The position numbers were made by a program, and so were the translations under genes. 64,000 nt of DNA from NCBI GenBank assembly GCA_040222995.1, contig JAVKBW010000039.1, positions 186,001-250,000 on the forward strand, written 5' to 3'. Positions 63,557 to 64,000 of the stretch are shown piece after piece (positions within the stretch are counted from its first letter, which is position 1; each line of letters opens with the position of its first letter). This DNA is from JAVKBW01 sp040222995. Its GTDB lineage: Bacteria > Pseudomonadota > Alphaproteobacteria > UBA8366 > Aestuariispiraceae. The notes below the pieces were generated by a model, which was given only the letters and a program-made list of their open reading frames with translations, made no database searches and was not told the origin of the DNA.

Positions 63557-64000
63557 CGGCTGCCGGTTCGCGAACCGCTTCTTCCGGAAACTGACGCCAG
63601 CTAGAAACCGGGGCAAACTCCTCCCGCACCGTCTTTTCATTGAACCACTGCCGTTCCGGACGGAAACCGTCATCCGCAACGCTCCGCAGACAAGAGTCCA
63701 GTCGCACCGTATCGACCACGCTTCCAGATCCTGAAATCAGGTTGAGCGCGGCATCCGCTACGGCGCGCTCTATCCATTCCGCTTTTCTGGTATCGCCTGA
63801 AGCATAGCCGACAAGACCGTCGCAGCGGGCAATCGTCTGACCGCCGAAAGACGGCGCTCCCGCCTTGCCCTGCAAGAATACAGGAACGTCGGAATCGAGT
63901 TTCGCGCGAGCGGCCAGCGCGCCGTTTAGAGTCGCCTGGATAGACCCGACACCCGGCAGGGTATCGATGAGCACGCCGTCACAGCCACCGGCGATCAGCG
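63549..64000 (-). CDS. Uncharacterised protein, 5' part beyond window end
   Basis: Only the C-terminal 150 residues or so are present; the reading frame stays open to the window edge (ending LIAGGCDGVLIDTLPG at the edge side). The region GQTIARCDGLVGYASGDTRKAEWIERAVADAALNLISGSG and the Gly-rich TLPGVGS suggest a soluble alpha/beta enzyme, but I recognise no family. It overlaps the end of the M23 gene by eight bases in convergent orientation. Confidence 0.55.
   Translation of the reverse strand, partial: LIAGGCDGVLIDTLPGVGSIQATLNGALAARAKLDSDVPVFLQGKAGAPSFGGQTIARCDGLVGYASGDTRKAEWIERAVADAALNLISGSGSVVDTVRLDSCLRSVADDGFRPERQWFNEKTVREEFAPVSSWRQFPEEAVREPAAVN

Overview
The window reads as the chromosome of an alphaproteobacterium: moderately high GC, dense genes with many ATGA/GTGA overlaps, an rRNA operon ending in an initiator tRNA-Met, a DUF1489 gene, a matPQM-type TRAP malonate operon and several MttB-superfamily methyltransferases without pyrrolysine. 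The 16S text looks like the Rhodospirillales side of the class to me, but that is an impression and not a placement.

Layout. (1) 0.07-3.4 kb, plus strand: an M19 dipeptidase, a large unknown protein and a DUF3726 protein, each overlapping the next. (2) 3.5-11 kb, plus strand: a GntR/FCD regulator followed by a tightly coupled catabolic operon (DHDPS-family lyase, aldehyde dehydrogenase, MttB-family methyltransferase, two SDRs, FAD amine oxidoreductase), which looks like uptake-independent breakdown of an unknown N-methylated compound. (3) 11-17.5 kb: malonate utilisation, with matP-matQ-matM-matA-matB on the minus strand and matR divergent on the plus strand. (4) 17.5-21.3 kb, minus strand: a bufferin (MNIO RiPP) operon (bufA1, bufB, bufC, DoxX) with an acetamidase/formamidase-family gene behind it. 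(5) 21.6-23.3 kb: quinone oxidoreductase family gene and a small unknown. (6) 23.3-29.4 kb, minus strand: rRNA operon in the order 16S-tRNA-Ala-tRNA-Ile-23S-5S-tRNA-fMet, with its promoter and processing stems. (7) 29.6-34.8 kb: mostly small housekeeping or uncharacterised genes on the minus strand, ending in a LysR regulator and a divergent 54-residue gene. (8) 35-39.6 kb: fdhD, a diguanylate cyclase, mobA and folD in a row, with moaA divergent. (9) 39.6-46 kb: dioxygenase-like protein, putative glycosyltransferase, NAD kinase, mannose-1-phosphate guanylyltransferase and unknown exported proteins. (10) 46-51.6 kb: a CHASE2 nucleotide cyclase followed by a degenerate ABC protein with a C-terminal cyclic-nucleotide-binding domain. 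(11) 51.7-62.4 kb: a corrinoid/tetrahydrofolate one-carbon module (methyl-H4F methyltransferase, ASKHA-type reductive activator, MetF-like reductase, a second MttB-family protein, a GlxA-type regulator, a DMT permease, an N-methyltransferase, Fhs). (12) End: an M23 peptidase and a gene cut by the window edge.

How the genes fit together. The genes in (8) and (11) can be read as one route: an MttB protein demethylates a quaternary amine onto a corrinoid protein; the methyl group passes to H4F; MetF and FolD oxidise it to formyl-H4F; Fhs releases formate with ATP gain; and FdhD, MobA and MoaA mature a molybdenum formate dehydrogenase. The corrinoid protein and the dehydrogenase themselves are not in the window. 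Arginine-rich tails recur on the methyl-transfer components. The second unusual unit is the pair in (10), where a cyclase sits next to a protein able to bind its product.
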